A stretch of 64,000 nucleotides of DNA from Orientallactaga sibirica (lineage: Eukaryota > Chordata > Mammalia > Rodentia > Dipodidae). The position numbers and the translations under genes are program-made. The first letter of the stretch is position 1. Each line of letters begins with the position of its first letter. This document shows positions 51,058 through 61,600 of the stretch, one piece after another. A model generated the notes under the pieces. The model had not been told where the DNA came from. It saw only the letters and a program-made list of their open reading frames with translations, and ran no database searches. Location of the stretch: assembly GCA_036365145.1 (NCBI GenBank), contig JAEOAD010000026.1, forward strand, positions 5,232,001-5,296,000, written 5' to 3'.

Positions 51058-52428
51058 CTTTCTTTTAAAAACATAGAAAGTTACACAAATACATCTTCCT
51101 GCTCAGCCCATTTAATAATTTATTGTAGTCCTGAGAGTTCTAGAAAAGAGAATTCTTATTTCCTAGGCCAGGTTTCTAGTGTTGGAAGATGTGTTCTTGT
51201 GGACACAAAGAATGATGAGGAACTACACAGGAAGAGGTGGCCTGAGCTGGCTGCAGGGGTCCAGCAAGCTGGCTACACTGTTCTGAAGCCAGCTTCTTGC
51301 GCATGGGGAACTGCTGTCGTCTCCGTGGCCAGCTGCCACCAACCCCATGGTGTGAATGGCAAGGAAATGGGGACTGGTAGCTGGCCAAACTCCAGGATGT
51401 AGCCTTTGCTGGCTGAAAACCAAGGCGGAGAGGAAGAAACATTCCATGTACAAGAGAAATAATGCTAGCTCCAAAACCTGTAATTCCCAAGTTTAAAAAA
51501 AATGAAAAAAAGATTTTTAAACCAAACAGTGCTTTTATCTTTAGGTTCTGAATGGAAGATTGTTCACACAGCTAAGCTGGCTGCAGAAGCCAGGCCAGTT
51601 AAAACAATACGCAGGCTGCACTCCTCTAAGTAACCAGAAACTGTTGGCTCAAGGGAGCCTGAACCGAGGAACTAACCTGCTGGGAGACGCTTTTCCAAGC
51701 AACTCCAAGCAACAGGCTGAATGTAAATCCTCCTGCTGGGGAATGGCACTTTGGCAAATGAAGACCCTAATTAGAGATGGAAGGGTTTCTATTTTGTTTT
51801 TCTTTAATCCTTACCCTGGGGCCTTTGCAGGGCCGCCATGTCTCTGCTTGTGTGCAAAGAAATTTCCAGCTTCTCTTTGTAACAAGATCCTCTTTTGGGA
51901 AAGCAGCAACAAGCTGACAGTGTGGGCCAACCACAGCCAGGGGACCCTGCAACCAGCCTTATCCAAAACAAAGGCCTTGGGTTGGGTCACCTGGATTGGC
52001 CAGTCATTTGAAATTGTTGGCCAAGCTGAAGTATAGGCTGCCCTTCCTGCCCTTTGAGACACTGGAGTCCATGATGAGACTGCAAGTGAAGTTTCCTCAC
52101 TGCCAAAGAACAACAGAGGCGTGAGCAAGATGCTGAGCATGAGGTAGAACCGCAGCCCTGAGGCACCAAGGCCAAGTTTTGGAGCCCTGGAGCCCGGGGC
52201 AGGGCCCTCTTATCTCTTCAACCTTCAACATAATTCTTTTTTCTGTTAGATCTAAACAGTGGATCAAACCAATCACCTTTTGGGTCTCAACATATACATA
52301 TCATACATGTGAAGACCCTTGCTAGGCCAGTCACTGCTACTTGTGTGTTTGGGTGTCTTGTTGACTTGTCAGGCAAACACACAGTATTGAGTGGCTGGTA
52401 AATTGCAGTTGTAGTTTTACTTAGTTCT
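51058..52428. other. Unique intronic sequence
   Basis: 1.4 kb without SINEs; contains the candidate regulatory block at 51560-52040. Confidence 0.4.
51560..52040. promoter_or_regulatory. Candidate conserved/regulatory block
   Basis: A 158-codon open frame spans it, without recognised domain or splice sites. CCCTAATTAGAG (homeodomain-type TAATTA) near 51765 and AACAAAGG (TCF/SOX type) at 51967-51974 are present. Low-confidence regulatory guess based on motifs and lack of repeats. Confidence 0.2.
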
Positions 52429-52578
52429 TTTTGGTTTTTCGAGGTAGGATCTCACTCTAGCCCAGGCTGACCTGTAATTCACTTATGTAGTCTCAGGGTG
52501 GCCTTGAACTCACCACTATCCCCCTATGTCGGCCTCCCGATTGCTGGGATTAAAGGCGTGCGCTACCACGCCCAACTC
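52429..52578 (-). repeat. B1 SINE, antisense
   Basis: GGTTTTTCGAGGTAGGATC to CTACCACGCCCAAC. GTTTTA..TAGTTC-like target duplication at 52414 and 52580. Confidence 0.9.
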
Positions 52579-52599
52579 AGTTTTAGGTAGTTCTATTAA

Positions 52600-52915
52600 A
52601 AAAAATATATTTGTTTGTACATGCATGAGGACGATGATGTATATGGACACGTGTGTGCCAGGGTGTACATAGGAAGGTCAGAGGACAGCCTCAAGGTATT
52701 GATCCTCTGTTCCTCCTTGTCTCTCCTATTGCTTTGCTTCTAGAAGTCCAGACTAACTGGTTCCCAAGCTTTGGGATTCTCCTGATTCTGCCTCCTACTG
52801 CCTCCAGTATACAGATGCCTGTCCCCTTTTGTGGGGATCTAAACTCTAAACTGGTCGGCAGGCTTGTGAAGCAAGCACCTTTAACCACTGAGCCATCTTC
52901 TCAGCCCCAGGGTAT
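52600..52915 (-). repeat. Old B2/B3/B4-type tRNA SINE, antisense
   Basis: GTACATGCATGAGGACG, AGGTCAGAGGACAGCCTCAAG, and TTTAACCACTGAGCCATCTTC-TCAGCCCC. Confidence 0.6.
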
Positions 52916-53366
52916 TTTTAATTTTTATTTTTTTAAGTTTAGAGAGACTATTAGATTAAGAGAAGGAAAGAGGAGACAGTGTGAAGAGTTCCTGCCCATG
53001 AGAAGGCAGGAGGGTGTAAAGTCCCTCAGGCCCCATTTTAGATCATTCTAGATGACTAAGTGAATGCCAGGGTGTGCATTTCTAGACTTTCAGAGTCATT
53101 CTCCTTTTAAAGGGTCCTTCTTTACATCAGTAGGTTTGGCAAAGATGCAGAAGAATTTTGTGTGCCTTTTGTTTTCCCCCACATGTACCTAGGGCTCTTT
53201 TTCATTGTCAAATTCATGACTTAGTACAGGATGCTTGTGCCCAAGTGACTTCAAAAACTTGCCAGGGGAAATTACACATTTTGAGTCAAATACAGGAAGG
53301 ATGCTTCTCCCATGCAGGCTCCATGCAGAGCTCTGGGCTGGACTCTTGTCCTGACACAGAGTCTTT
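52916..53366. other. Unique intronic sequence
   Basis: Nothing recognised. Confidence 0.35.
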
Positions 53367-53527
53367 AGCCGGGCGTGGTGGTGCATGCCTTTAATCCTAG
53401 CACTTGGGAGGCAGAGGTAGGAGGATCGCTGTGAGTGTGAAGTGCAAGGCCAGCCTGGGACTAGAGAGTGAATTCCAGGTCAAATTGGACTAGAGTGAGA
53501 TCTACATCAAAACAGATAAAAACAAAC
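53367..53527 (+). repeat. B1 SINE, sense
   Basis: AGCCGGGCGTGGTGGTGCATG head; GTGAAGTGC insertion at 53438; ends CTACATCAAAACAG. Confidence 0.9.
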
Positions 53528-54985
53528 ATTATGGTCCTGGAAGCTCATTCAAAGATGACACTGCACAGCTTGCAGCAAGGGGCTGAGCTGCTGCAGACCC
53601 CAGCTGTGGTACGTCCAGTCCCAGCTCATTTCCAGACCTCTTGCTCTTTCTAGGTCTCCAGCTCTTCTTGGCGCCTCAGTTCTGTCCTTGGGGTCAGTTG
53701 AACCTACAGACAGTGCTTATTCCAGGTCTTCATATGTAGCAGGACAGACTGACAGATTCCTGAACAACAATCCTCCCCACCATCATTGAGAAGCACATGC
53801 TGCTAGTGAACCACCCAGTCCTGGCTGTCACATGCCCGAAGAGTGTGTGTCTGCTGCACTAGTTCCCTGAAGTCCTTGGCTTATGAATTTACTAAGGACG
53901 CTTTATTACCAAGGCAGTGTGCTAAACAGTGCTGATGCAGTGGTGGTTAGAGTAGACAAGTTCCCTGTACTCAGTCAGAGACAACCCGCATGGGAACGCA
54001 CACGGCACTGCAGATTGTGACAGGATCACGAGACCAGCAGAGTGAGAGGGGGCATGGGGCATCTCTACCTGAGCTGCCTTGAGCCAGGAGCCCAGTCAAG
54101 ATTCTTGGAAGACGAGAAGAAAGCATTCCCCGTACCAGAGCTTGCCTACCTCCTCTCTGTCATCTGCTCTTCGGCACATCTGCTGCTTGAGGTGTGTTCT
54201 GTAGCTTCCTGTCACCCCTGTCATTTTCATACCCATCAAACAGCACTTTGCTACCATATAAGTATTAACATCTGCTAAGTAATAATAGCAGGGAGGCACT
54301 CAAGTCTTACAGAAAGTTAGCTGCTCTGTTTTAGGAATCTTGTTAAATATTATCTGCTTGACTATTTTGTGGCAATCCTTTTTAACTCTGAGAGTTGCAT
54401 AATAGGTTGTGTGATATAAAAGGATGTATATCTAAAATGATTTTTAAAATAATTTTTAAAACTTCCATTTTAGATTTCTTTAAAGATTGATGTAACCTAA
54501 GAAGTCCAAAGTTTAATTAAAACCTAGTCCTGGTGTTTTACTTTGGGGTCCAAGTCTTTCTTCCAGAGGGAAGGGAGAAAATGATGAAAACTAAATGACT
54601 GGCTTAAAAGTTTGTATCTTATGTCATGAACTAGAAAATGTTGCAAGAGGAGGTTTAATGATCATTACCACGTGATGTATCTGGTGTTGGAGAAGGTCAT
54701 TGTCATAGTTCATAAAAGCTGCCCAATGCATCAACCTTGCATTCACATGAAAATATAGAGACCAACAAAGTGTCCCTTCAGTCCATGACAAATGCATCTG
54801 GGAAGGTGAAGTGACAAGAAGTTTCTCAGAAAAAAGTGAATGAGAAAGCAAGGAGTGAGTCCACTGAACTTTCTGACAGTGAAGAATCCCAATAGAGAGA
54901 GGCTAGGTGAGACTGTCCTTTCCCCTGCCCAGTGGCATCTCCTGAAGAGCACATGGGATAGAGAGACCTTGAGGCTAGATAAAGT
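53528..54985. other. Unique intronic sequence
   Basis: No young SINE. A mammal-wide repeat scrap may lie at 53888-53990 (GTGCTAAACAGTGCTGATGCAGTGG). Nothing coding recognised. Confidence 0.4.
54279..54400 (+). repeat. MIR-like fragment, tentative
   Basis: TAATAATAGCA, GCTCTGTTTTAGGAATC and TTAAATATTATCTGC follow MIR order loosely. Confidence 0.35.
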
Positions 54986-55147
54986 CTCATCTACCCCAGG
55001 TTGTCCTCAATTCACTATAGAGCCAAAGATGACCTTGAAATGCTGTCCAGCTGCCACCATGCCCAGTTTTAGGTGGTGCTGTGGATTGAACCCAGGGCTT
55101 CATGCATAGTAGGTGAACACTACCAATTAAGCTACATCCCCTGCCCT
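54986..55147 (-). repeat. B1/ID composite relic, antisense
   Basis: Degraded antisense B1 (CCCAGGTTGTCCTCAATTCACTA, CCACCATGCCCAG) followed by antisense ID (GATTGAACCCAGGGCTTC, AATTAAGCTACATCCCC). May be an old B1-ID dimer. Confidence 0.5.
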
Positions 55148-55311
55148 CCCATATTAAGGTTTTGTGTATGTGCGTGTGTGTAAAATATGTGAAACAAAAG
55201 TGTACATTTTCCTTATGTGTGAGTGACTGCTTTTTATTTAATGAGTGATCACTAATTAAGCAGGGAGTTTCAAATGAGATATTTTCATATTGAGATTTAA
55301 AGACACGACCC

Positions 55312-55465
55312 TAGCTGGGCATGATAAAACATACCTATATTGGGAGGCAGAGGTAGGAGGATCACCATGAGTTCGAGGCCACCCTGCGACTACAGAGTGA
55401 ATTCCAGGTCAGCCTGAGCTAGAGTGAAACCCTACCTCGAAACACCAAAAAACAAACAAACAAAA
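55312..55465 (+). repeat. B1 SINE, sense
   Basis: TAGCTGGGCATGATAAAACATACC; lacks TTAATCCCAGCACT; ends CTACCTCGAAACACC with a CAAACAAAC tail. Confidence 0.87.
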
Positions 55466-55560
55466 CCTATAATCTCAGCAATTAGAAGGCTGAGGCAAGA
55501 AGACTGTGAGTTCAAGACCACCCTGAACTACATAGTAAGACCGTGACTCGAGAAAAAAAG
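55466..55560 (+). repeat. Old B1-like element, sense
   Basis: TATAATCTCAGCAATTAGAAGGCTGAGGC to CGTGACTCGAG; the younger B1 sits at its 5' end. Confidence 0.65.
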
Positions 55561-55863
55561 CTGCTCCACTGAGAGGTGGACTGAATTGTAGGCAGAGGGT
55601 CACATCCCAGGGATTGGTGACTTCACCAGGAGGCACTCACCAACCTCTATAACATTTCCCTAGAAAGAAAAATCTGCTCCTGATATTCTAGGTGAAACTG
55701 GAATTTAAAAAAAAAAAAAAAAAAGGCTGATGATTAGAAGAGAGCGCATGGCAAACTACTGTTGCTGTAGGTTTTATGAAGGCTAAAGATGTGAGGCATT
55801 GGCTACATAGAGTACAACTGCATGAATCAGTCCTCAGAACTTCATTTAGAAATTTTAATATGG
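55561..55863. other. Unique intronic sequence with an A18 run
   Basis: A homopolymer of about 18 A at 55706-55724; no SINE body adjoins it. Otherwise nothing recognised. Confidence 0.4.
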
Positions 55864-56040
55864 ACCTGGAGAGATGGCTTAGCAGTTAAGGCACCTGCCT
55901 GCAAAGCCAAAGGACCCAGGTTCAATTCCTAGGACCCACGTAAGCCAGATGCACAAGGTAGTACATGTGTCTGGAGTCCATCTGCAGTAGCTGGAGGCCC
56001 TGTTATGCCCATTTTCTCTCTCTCAAATAAATAAAAAAAA
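55864..56040 (+). repeat. tSINE, sense
   Basis: GACCTGGAGAGATGGCTTAG, AGGTTCAATTCCTAGG, short CT-tract, AAATAAATAAAAAAAA tail. Confidence 0.9.
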
Positions 56041-56342
56041 TTTTTTTAATGTTAAAATAAATTTTAATGTAAAAATCCACATTTCTACCTTGTCTTGAAA
56101 AAAATCAGAAAATTTGAAAGTGCTGATGTCCCAGCTCTCCTGGCAGAGGAAACCTGGCTGTGTTAATTAGCCACATGCTGTCCTGTCTGCTACCATTCCC
56201 ACACTACAACACATGTCCTTTTTTTTTTCATTTTTCTATGTACCCTGTGTGGGCAATTGACTTTGTGTGGTTTTCAGTTTCTTGAGGAATACCATTAAGG
56301 TTGTCTATGGAAGGTTGTATGAATCAATTCACAGACCAATAT
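56041..56342. other. Unique intronic sequence
   Basis: Nothing recognised. Confidence 0.35.
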
Positions 56343-56345
56343 TCT

Positions 56346-56513
56346 TTTTTTTTTTTCTTTTTCTTTTTCTTGGTTTTTTGAGGTAGGGTCTCACTTAGCC
56401 CAGGCTGACCTGGAATTCTCTATGTAGTCTCAGGGTGGCCTTGAACTCGCGGTGATTCTCCTACCTCTGCCTCCCAAGTGCTGGGATTAAAGGCATGTGC
56501 CACCACGCCCAGC
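56346..56513 (-). repeat. B1 SINE, antisense
   Basis: T-rich, TTTTTTGAGGTAGGGTC to CACCACGCCCAGC. CAGACCAATATT flanks it at 56333 and 56519. Confidence 0.92.
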
Positions 56514-56534
56514 TTCTACAGACCAATATTTTCT

Positions 56535-56802
56535 TTTTTTAATTATTATTTTTATTTATTTTTGGAGAGAGACACAGAGAGAGACAGACAGAGAGGGAGA
56601 GGGAGATAGATAGAGATGGGCGCGCCAGCAGCCTCTCAGCTGCTGTGAACGAAATCCAGATGTGTGCGCCCCCTTGTGGTCAAGTGCGGCATTGCGCCCT
56701 TGCGTCACTTTGCATCTGGCTAAATGTGGGACCTGGAGATTGGAACCAGGTTCTTAGGCTTAGCAGGCAGGCGCCTTAACCGCTAAGCCACCTCTCCAGC
56801 CC
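56535..56802 (-). repeat. tSINE, antisense, long subfamily
   Basis: Well-preserved long form with GGTCAAGTGCGGCATTGCGCCCTTGCGTCAC. Perfect CAGACCAATATTTTCT at 56519 and 56803. Confidence 0.93.
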
Positions 56803-56818
56803 CAGACCAATATTTTCT

Positions 56819-57944
56819 AACCCAGCAATAAATATGAATCATAACCCAAGATAACTGGCTTCTTCATGCCTCTGGTTTTGTTAGACACTGTAAGGTGTAG
56901 CAGGGTCATCATGTCACTGGTCATCTAAGCTGAGGCACTGTTGAGAATGGAAAAGGACACTCTCATTAATTATGGCTGGAGGGCAGTGTAAACTGAGGCT
57001 GCTGGGGCAAGCAAGGATAGGATGAGCATATGGCCACCCTGGGCCCATGGGACATGAGAGTTAGAAGATGGTATTCTGTCACTGGGGTGAGCGTAGTAAA
57101 GACTCATACAAGGGGTGTGCACAGGGTATAGCTGGTGTGAGATGGTTTGGGAAGCAAAGCACAAAACTTTGGGAGGAAAGCGCCGGTTCTTGCATAGAAG
57201 GGCTTTGAGAGGTAGACCAGAGTCCAGGAGAGCAATTGAGGTTAAAAATAAATAGAAAAAGAATCACCCACACAAAGCTGTTTGTGTGTCTTCATTTTGA
57301 AAAGTGGAAACTCTGGCCAGAGCACACAAGTTTTGGAGGCAGGTAGTTGGGGAGGCCAGGCAGGCTGACTCCAAACTAAGCTGAGCACTGAACATTCTAT
57401 GAGGAGTCAGGACTTGAATCTGCAAAAGGTGAGAGGATAATGCTGGCATTGTGTGGCAGGCAAAAGCCATTGGAAACAGGGAAACTTGCAGTCCAGGCTG
57501 GCAGGGCCACAGAGGCAGAGCGCTCAGACTCCTTATGAAGACAGACAGAAAAGGATGATCTGAGGAGATAGGGAGGGGTGTGAGAAAGAAACAAAGACTT
57601 GGGTTTCTAGATTCACATGATGGTTCCATAAACCTGAGCTTAAGAGAAACTTGGGGACTTTGATTTTAATCATACTGACTTGAAGCCCTGAAAATCAGAG
57701 AAGAGAGTCAGAGCTAGAGACAGGTTGAAAGGGGTTAGATTCAAAGTCAGAGCCCAGAACAGGCTTGTTCAGGAAGAGACTTTAGACTTCATGGGTAGTG
57801 AATGACTGGATTAAGTGTCAGTGAAGGGGACCTCAGGATAGGAGAGAAAAAAAAAAGAGAAAGTGGTGTAGGAGCACAGAAGACAGTGCATGTAAGGGAG
57901 CAGGACTCTTATGCATTCATTTGCCCTTAAAACTCAGTACCCAG
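56819..57944. other. Unique intronic sequence
   Basis: 1.1 kb without SINEs. A 121-codon minus frame (57264-57629) is unrecognised and lacks splice context. Confidence 0.4.
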
Positions 57945-58107
57945 AGCCTAGCGTGGTGGTGAACACCTTTAATCTGAGCACTCTGGAGGCAGAGGTAGGA
58001 GGATCACCACGAGTTCGAGGCCACTCTGAGACTACATAGGGAATTCCAGTTCAGCATGGGCTAGAGTGAAACCCTACCTCAAAAACAAAACAAAACAAAA
58101 CAAAACA
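57945..58107 (+). repeat. B1 SINE, sense
   Basis: AGCCTAGCGTGGTGGTGAAC to CTACCTC with AAAAC tail. CTCAGTACCCAG flanks both ends. Confidence 0.9.
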
Positions 58108-58119
58108 CCTCAGTACCCA

Positions 58120-58480
58120 GGCTAGGGCAATGGTTCAGTGCTTGGTGCACAAACATGAGCGCCTGGGTTTGAATCCCTAGAACTCATATAAAGATGGACA
58201 TGGGCTGGAGGGATGGCTTAGAGGTTAAGGCATTTGCCTGCAGAGCCTAAGGACTCAGGTTCTACTCCCCAGTACCCACATAAGCTAGATGCACAAGGTG
58301 GTACATGTGTCTGGAATTCATTTGCAGAAGCTGGATCTATCTATGGTGCACCTATTTCCCCCCCTCTTTCTCTCTCAAGTAAAGATGGACATGGTAGTAT
58401 GAGTGTCTGTAATCCCAGCGCACAACTCAAGATTCTCCTCTGACCTCCATACATGCACCATTGCACATGTCCCCACACAC
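58120..58480 (+). repeat. Old ID/B4-type SINE, sense, interrupted
   Basis: GGCTAGGGCAATGGTTCAGTG, TGGGTTTGAATCCCTAG, then after the nested tSINE GGTAGTATGAGTGTCTGTAATCCC and CACCATTGCACATGTCCCCAC. Confidence 0.5.
58204..58379 (+). repeat. tSINE, sense, nested
   Basis: GGCTGGAGGGATGGCTTAG head; perfect target duplication TAAAGATGGACATGG at 58189 and 58380. Confidence 0.9.
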
Positions 58481-58493
58481 AGAGATTAATAAC

Positions 58494-58640
58494 TTTTTTT
58501 TTCCGAGGCAGGGTCTCACTCTAGCTCAGGCTGACCTGGAATTTACTATGCAGTCTCAGGGTGGCCTTGAACTCACAGCAATCTTGCTACTTCTGCCTCC
58601 TGAGTGCTGGGATTAAAGGTGTGCACCACCACACCCAACA
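58494..58640 (-). repeat. B1 SINE, antisense
   Basis: TTTTTCCGAGGCAGGGTC to CACCACACCCAAC. TTAATAACTTTTT flanks it at 58485 and 58647. Confidence 0.9.
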
Positions 58641-58661
58641 AGATTTTAATAACTTTTTAAA

Positions 58662-58873
58662 AAATATTTATTTATTTATTTGAGAGCAAGAGACAAAGAG
58701 ACAGGCAGATAGAGAATGGGTGCATCAGGGCCTCCAACCACTGCAAATGAACTCCAGATGCATGCACCACCTTGTGCATCTGGCTTACATGGGTACTAGG
58801 GAATCAAGCCTCGAACCAGGGTCCTTAGGCTTCACAGGCAAGTGCTTAACTGCTAAGCCATCTCTCCAGCCCC
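58662..58873 (-). repeat. tSINE, antisense, split B-box subfamily
   Basis: GAATCAAGCCTCGAACCAGG at 58801-58820. A perfect duplication of at least 20 bp beginning AAGATTTTAATAAC occurs at 58640 and 58874. Confidence 0.93.
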
Positions 58874-58899
58874 AAGATTTTAATAACTTTTTAAAAAAT

Positions 58900-59167
58900 A
58901 ATTTATTTTATTTTATTATTTATTTATTTATTTTTTTTTGTTTTGTTTGTTTGTTTGTTTGTTTGTTTGTCTTTTCCAGGTGACCTGGAATTCACTCTAG
59001 CTCAGGCTGACCTGGAATTTACTATGCCTAGTCTGGGATTCAGGCTGGCCTCTATTTATTTATTTTTATTTATTGTTTTTTGTTTTTACCTCTGCCTCCT
59101 CACCTCTGCTGGGATGGAAATCAGGTGTGTCTCAGGCTGGCCTCAAACTCATGGTGATCCTCCTACC
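58900..59167 (-). repeat. Scrambled antisense B1 mosaic
   Basis: GTTTGTTTG array, then B1 pieces out of order: GGTGACCTGGAATTCACTC, CTCAGGCTGACCTGGAATTTAC, CAGGCTGGCCTC, a TTTATTTATTTTTATT spacer, ACCTCTGCCTCCTC, GCTGGGATGGAAATC, and again GGCTGGCCTCAAACTCATGG. Confidence 0.75.
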
Positions 59168-59285
59168 CAGCATAATTTATTTATTTTTGAGCATAATTTA
59201 TTTAAGAGAGAGAGAAAATGGGTTTGTCAGGGTTTCTAGCCACTGCAAATGAACTCCAGACACATGCACCACCTTAAGCATCTGG
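59168..59285 (-). repeat. tSINE, antisense, partial
   Basis: GCATAATTTATTT occurs twice (59169 and 59190), then GAGAGAGAGAAAATGGG to AGCATCTGGC. The promoter half is missing and replaced by an ACAC run. Confidence 0.7.
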
Positions 59286-59847
59286 CAACACACACACACA
59301 GATTTAAAAACAAAAAACTTTAGTACAGAAAAACAATGCTTTGATCACATCTGTTTGTGAGATGGTAGAGCAATTCTGGCTGATCTAACAGGGGCTGGAG
59401 GGTCTAGGATGGCCCCAACTCCCACTGAGGACAGCTGTGCCTTCCCATCACCCAGTAGACTAGCTCAGACTCTGTCATATGGGAGTCTCGGCATCAAAAG
59501 AGGGCAAGCCCAAGTCATGCCACAGGCCCAGCTTCAAGAACTAGGGAACAAATCCTATGTTTTGCTGGGAGGAACCACCAAATAGTGTGACCATTTTCTT
59601 TAGTCTGCTTCACAAGATGAGATATTTGTTCTTTTGGATCAGCCATGTAATTTTCATTTGCATCAGGTTGAACTAAAGATCACAGCAGTAGAGCAATTTC
59701 AATTCTGAAGACCTATCTAACTGTAGAGGTTATTTCAGTTTTGTTCCAAATGAGAGCAGGAAGGTGAAAGCAGTGCAACAACAATGAATGTCAGTCTTAT
59801 TCATGACACCAAGCTAAAGCAATTTACTAAAGAAATTGATAAAGGGC
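59286..59847. other. Unique intronic sequence
   Basis: Nothing recognised. Confidence 0.35.
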
Positions 59848-59991
59848 CAGGCATGGAGCACACGCCTTTAATCCCAGCACCGGGGAGGCAGAGGTAGGAG
59901 GATTGCGGTGAGTTCAAGGCCACCCTGAGACTACAGAGTGAATTCCAGCTCATCCTGGGCTAGAGAAAGACCCTACCTCGAAAAACCAAAA

Positions 59992-59992
<1 letters not shown>
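59848..59992 (+). repeat. B1 SINE, sense
   Basis: GGGCCAGGCATGGAGCACACGCC to CTACCTCGAAAAACC. Confidence 0.9.
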
Positions 59993-60042
<50 letters not shown>

Positions 60043-60117
60043 GAGGGAGGGAAGGGAGGGAGGAGGGAGAAGGGAGGGAGGGAGAAAGAAAGAGGGAAAC
60101 AGAACGAACAAACAAAA
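59989..60117. repeat. (AAAG)n/(GGGA)n purine tract
   Basis: About 13 AAAG units (59991-60041), then imperfect GGGA units to about 60092 and an A/G-rich end. More than 100 nt of nearly pure purine on one strand, a possible triplex former. Confidence 0.93.
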
Positions 60118-60118
60118 G

Positions 60119-60312
60119 GCTGGAGAGATGACTAAGCAGTTAAGGCCTGCAAAGCCAGAGGATTCCAGTTCAATTCTCCAGGACCCACGAAAGTCAGGTG
60201 CCCAAGGGGGCGCAGGCATCTGGAGTTTGTTTGCAGTGGCTAGAGGCCCTGGCGTGCCCATTCTCTCCTCTCTCTCTGCCTCTTTCTCTCTCTCAAGTAA
60301 ATAAATAAAATA
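60119..60312 (+). repeat. tSINE, sense
   Basis: GGCTGGAGAGATGACTAAG; deletion removes GCGCTTGCCT; CAGTTCAATTCTCC; AAATAAATAAAAT tail. Confidence 0.88.
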
Positions 60313-60334
60313 GAAAGAAAGAGAAATTGCTAAA

Positions 60335-60442
60335 GGTATGGTAGCACACACCTATAATCTCAGCACTCAGGAGGCTGAGGGGTGTGGATCACCATGAGTT
60401 CCAGGTCAGCCTGGGCTAGTGAAACCTTCCAAAAAAACAAAA
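60335..60442 (+). repeat. B1 SINE, sense, internally deleted
   Basis: TATGGTAGCACACACCTATAATC; GAGTTCCAGGTCAGCC fusion skips GAGGCCACCCTGAGACTAC. Confidence 0.78.
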
Positions 60443-60447
60443 TTGAG

Positions 60448-60611
60448 GACTGGAGAGATGGCTTAGCAGTTAAGGCGCTTGCTGGCAAAGCCTAAGGATC
60501 CAGGTTTGATTTTCCAGTACCCACATAAAGCCAGATACACAAGGTGGTGCATATGTCTGGAGTTCTTTTTCAGTAGCTAGAGGCCCTGGCATGCCCATTC
60601 TCTCCCTCCCT

Positions 60612-60656
<45 letters not shown>

Positions 60657-60708
60657 TCCCTCTCCCTCTCCCTCTCCCTCTCCCTCTCAGTCAAATAAAA
60701 TATTTTTT
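60448..60708 (+). repeat. tSINE, sense, expanded CT-tract
   Basis: GACTGGAGAGATGGCTTAG head; the CT region expanded to TCTC and CCCTCT arrays (60600-60690). Confidence 0.88.
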
Positions 60709-60722
60709 AAAATATTCAAGGT

Positions 60723-60881
60723 CGGCCTGGGCATGGTGGCACACGCCTTTCATCCTAGCACTTGGGAGGCAGAGGTAGGAGGGTTGCAGAGAGTTCAAGG
60801 CCACCCTGAGACTACATAGTGAATTCCAGGTCAGCCTGGACCAGGGTGAGATCCTACCTCGCAAAACAAAAAAAAAAAAAA
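60723..60881 (+). repeat. B1 SINE, sense
   Basis: GGCCTGGGCATGGTGGCACACGCC to CTACCTCGC plus A tail. ATTCAAGGTC target duplication at 60714 and 60882. Confidence 0.9.
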
Positions 60882-61001
60882 TTCAAGGTCACCCTTAGTT
60901 AATTTGAGGCTAGTCTGGCCTATATGAGTGAAATTGAAAAAAACAAACAAAAATGAACTGGCGTTCACATGATAAAGATTTGCCTAAGTCAGAATAATTC
61001 T

Positions 61002-61196
61002 GGGGCTGGAGAGATGGCTCAACAGTTAAAGGCACTTGCTTGTAAAGCCTGATGGCCTGGGTTCAGTTCCCCAGTACTTACGTAAAGCCAGATGCACAAA
61101 GTGGAACGTGTATCTGAAGTTCATTTGCAGTGGCAGGAGACCCTGGCATGCTCAGACTTTTGCATTCTTTTTCTCTCTCAAATAAATAAATAAATG
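61002..61196 (+). repeat. tSINE, sense
   Basis: GGGGCTGGAGAGATGGCTCAAC, GGGTTCAGTTCCCC, AAATAAATAAATAAATG tail. Confidence 0.9.
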
Positions 61197-61299
61197 AAAA
61201 TAATTTTAAAATTCTGCTTTTAAGCAATAATAGGAAGATTAGTTGTGGGTTGGCCTCCTACTTCAGTTAGAAAAAAAGAAAGCAAAACTTTGTTGAAGT

Positions 61300-61600
61300 A
61301 GACATGATAATAGCATATAATTTGACCAAGTTTAATTTATGCACATTCCCCTGAACAAGAAGAGCATGCCTGTCACCCTGAACGTTGCCTCCATTCCCCT
61401 TTGAAATTCCCCCTCTCCTGTAATGTTTCTCCCAACCCCCAGAACACTGATCTGTTTTCCCTGACTATAAAATCGTTTGCATTTTATAGAAATTTGTGTG
61501 AATGGTCTACATCTTTAATTGTGCTTCTTTCACTTAACATAGTTGTTTTGAGATTCAGCCATGTTGTTCTGGTGTGTGTGAGTGCCCCCCCCCATTATTT
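61300..61600 (-). repeat. Ancient L1 3' fragment, antisense
   Basis: CCCCCAGAACACTGATCTG, CGTTTGCATTTTATAGAAATTTG, GCTTCTTTCACTTAACATAG and GAGATTCAGCCATGTTG fit the mammal-wide L1 3' region read on the reverse strand. Confidence 0.65.

Noticed and set aside
60448..60520. tRNA-like A and B boxes, possibly a real tRNA gene
   Set aside because: These belong to the tRNA-derived SINE; there is no folded tRNA acceptor/anticodon structure and an AAATAAA tail follows.
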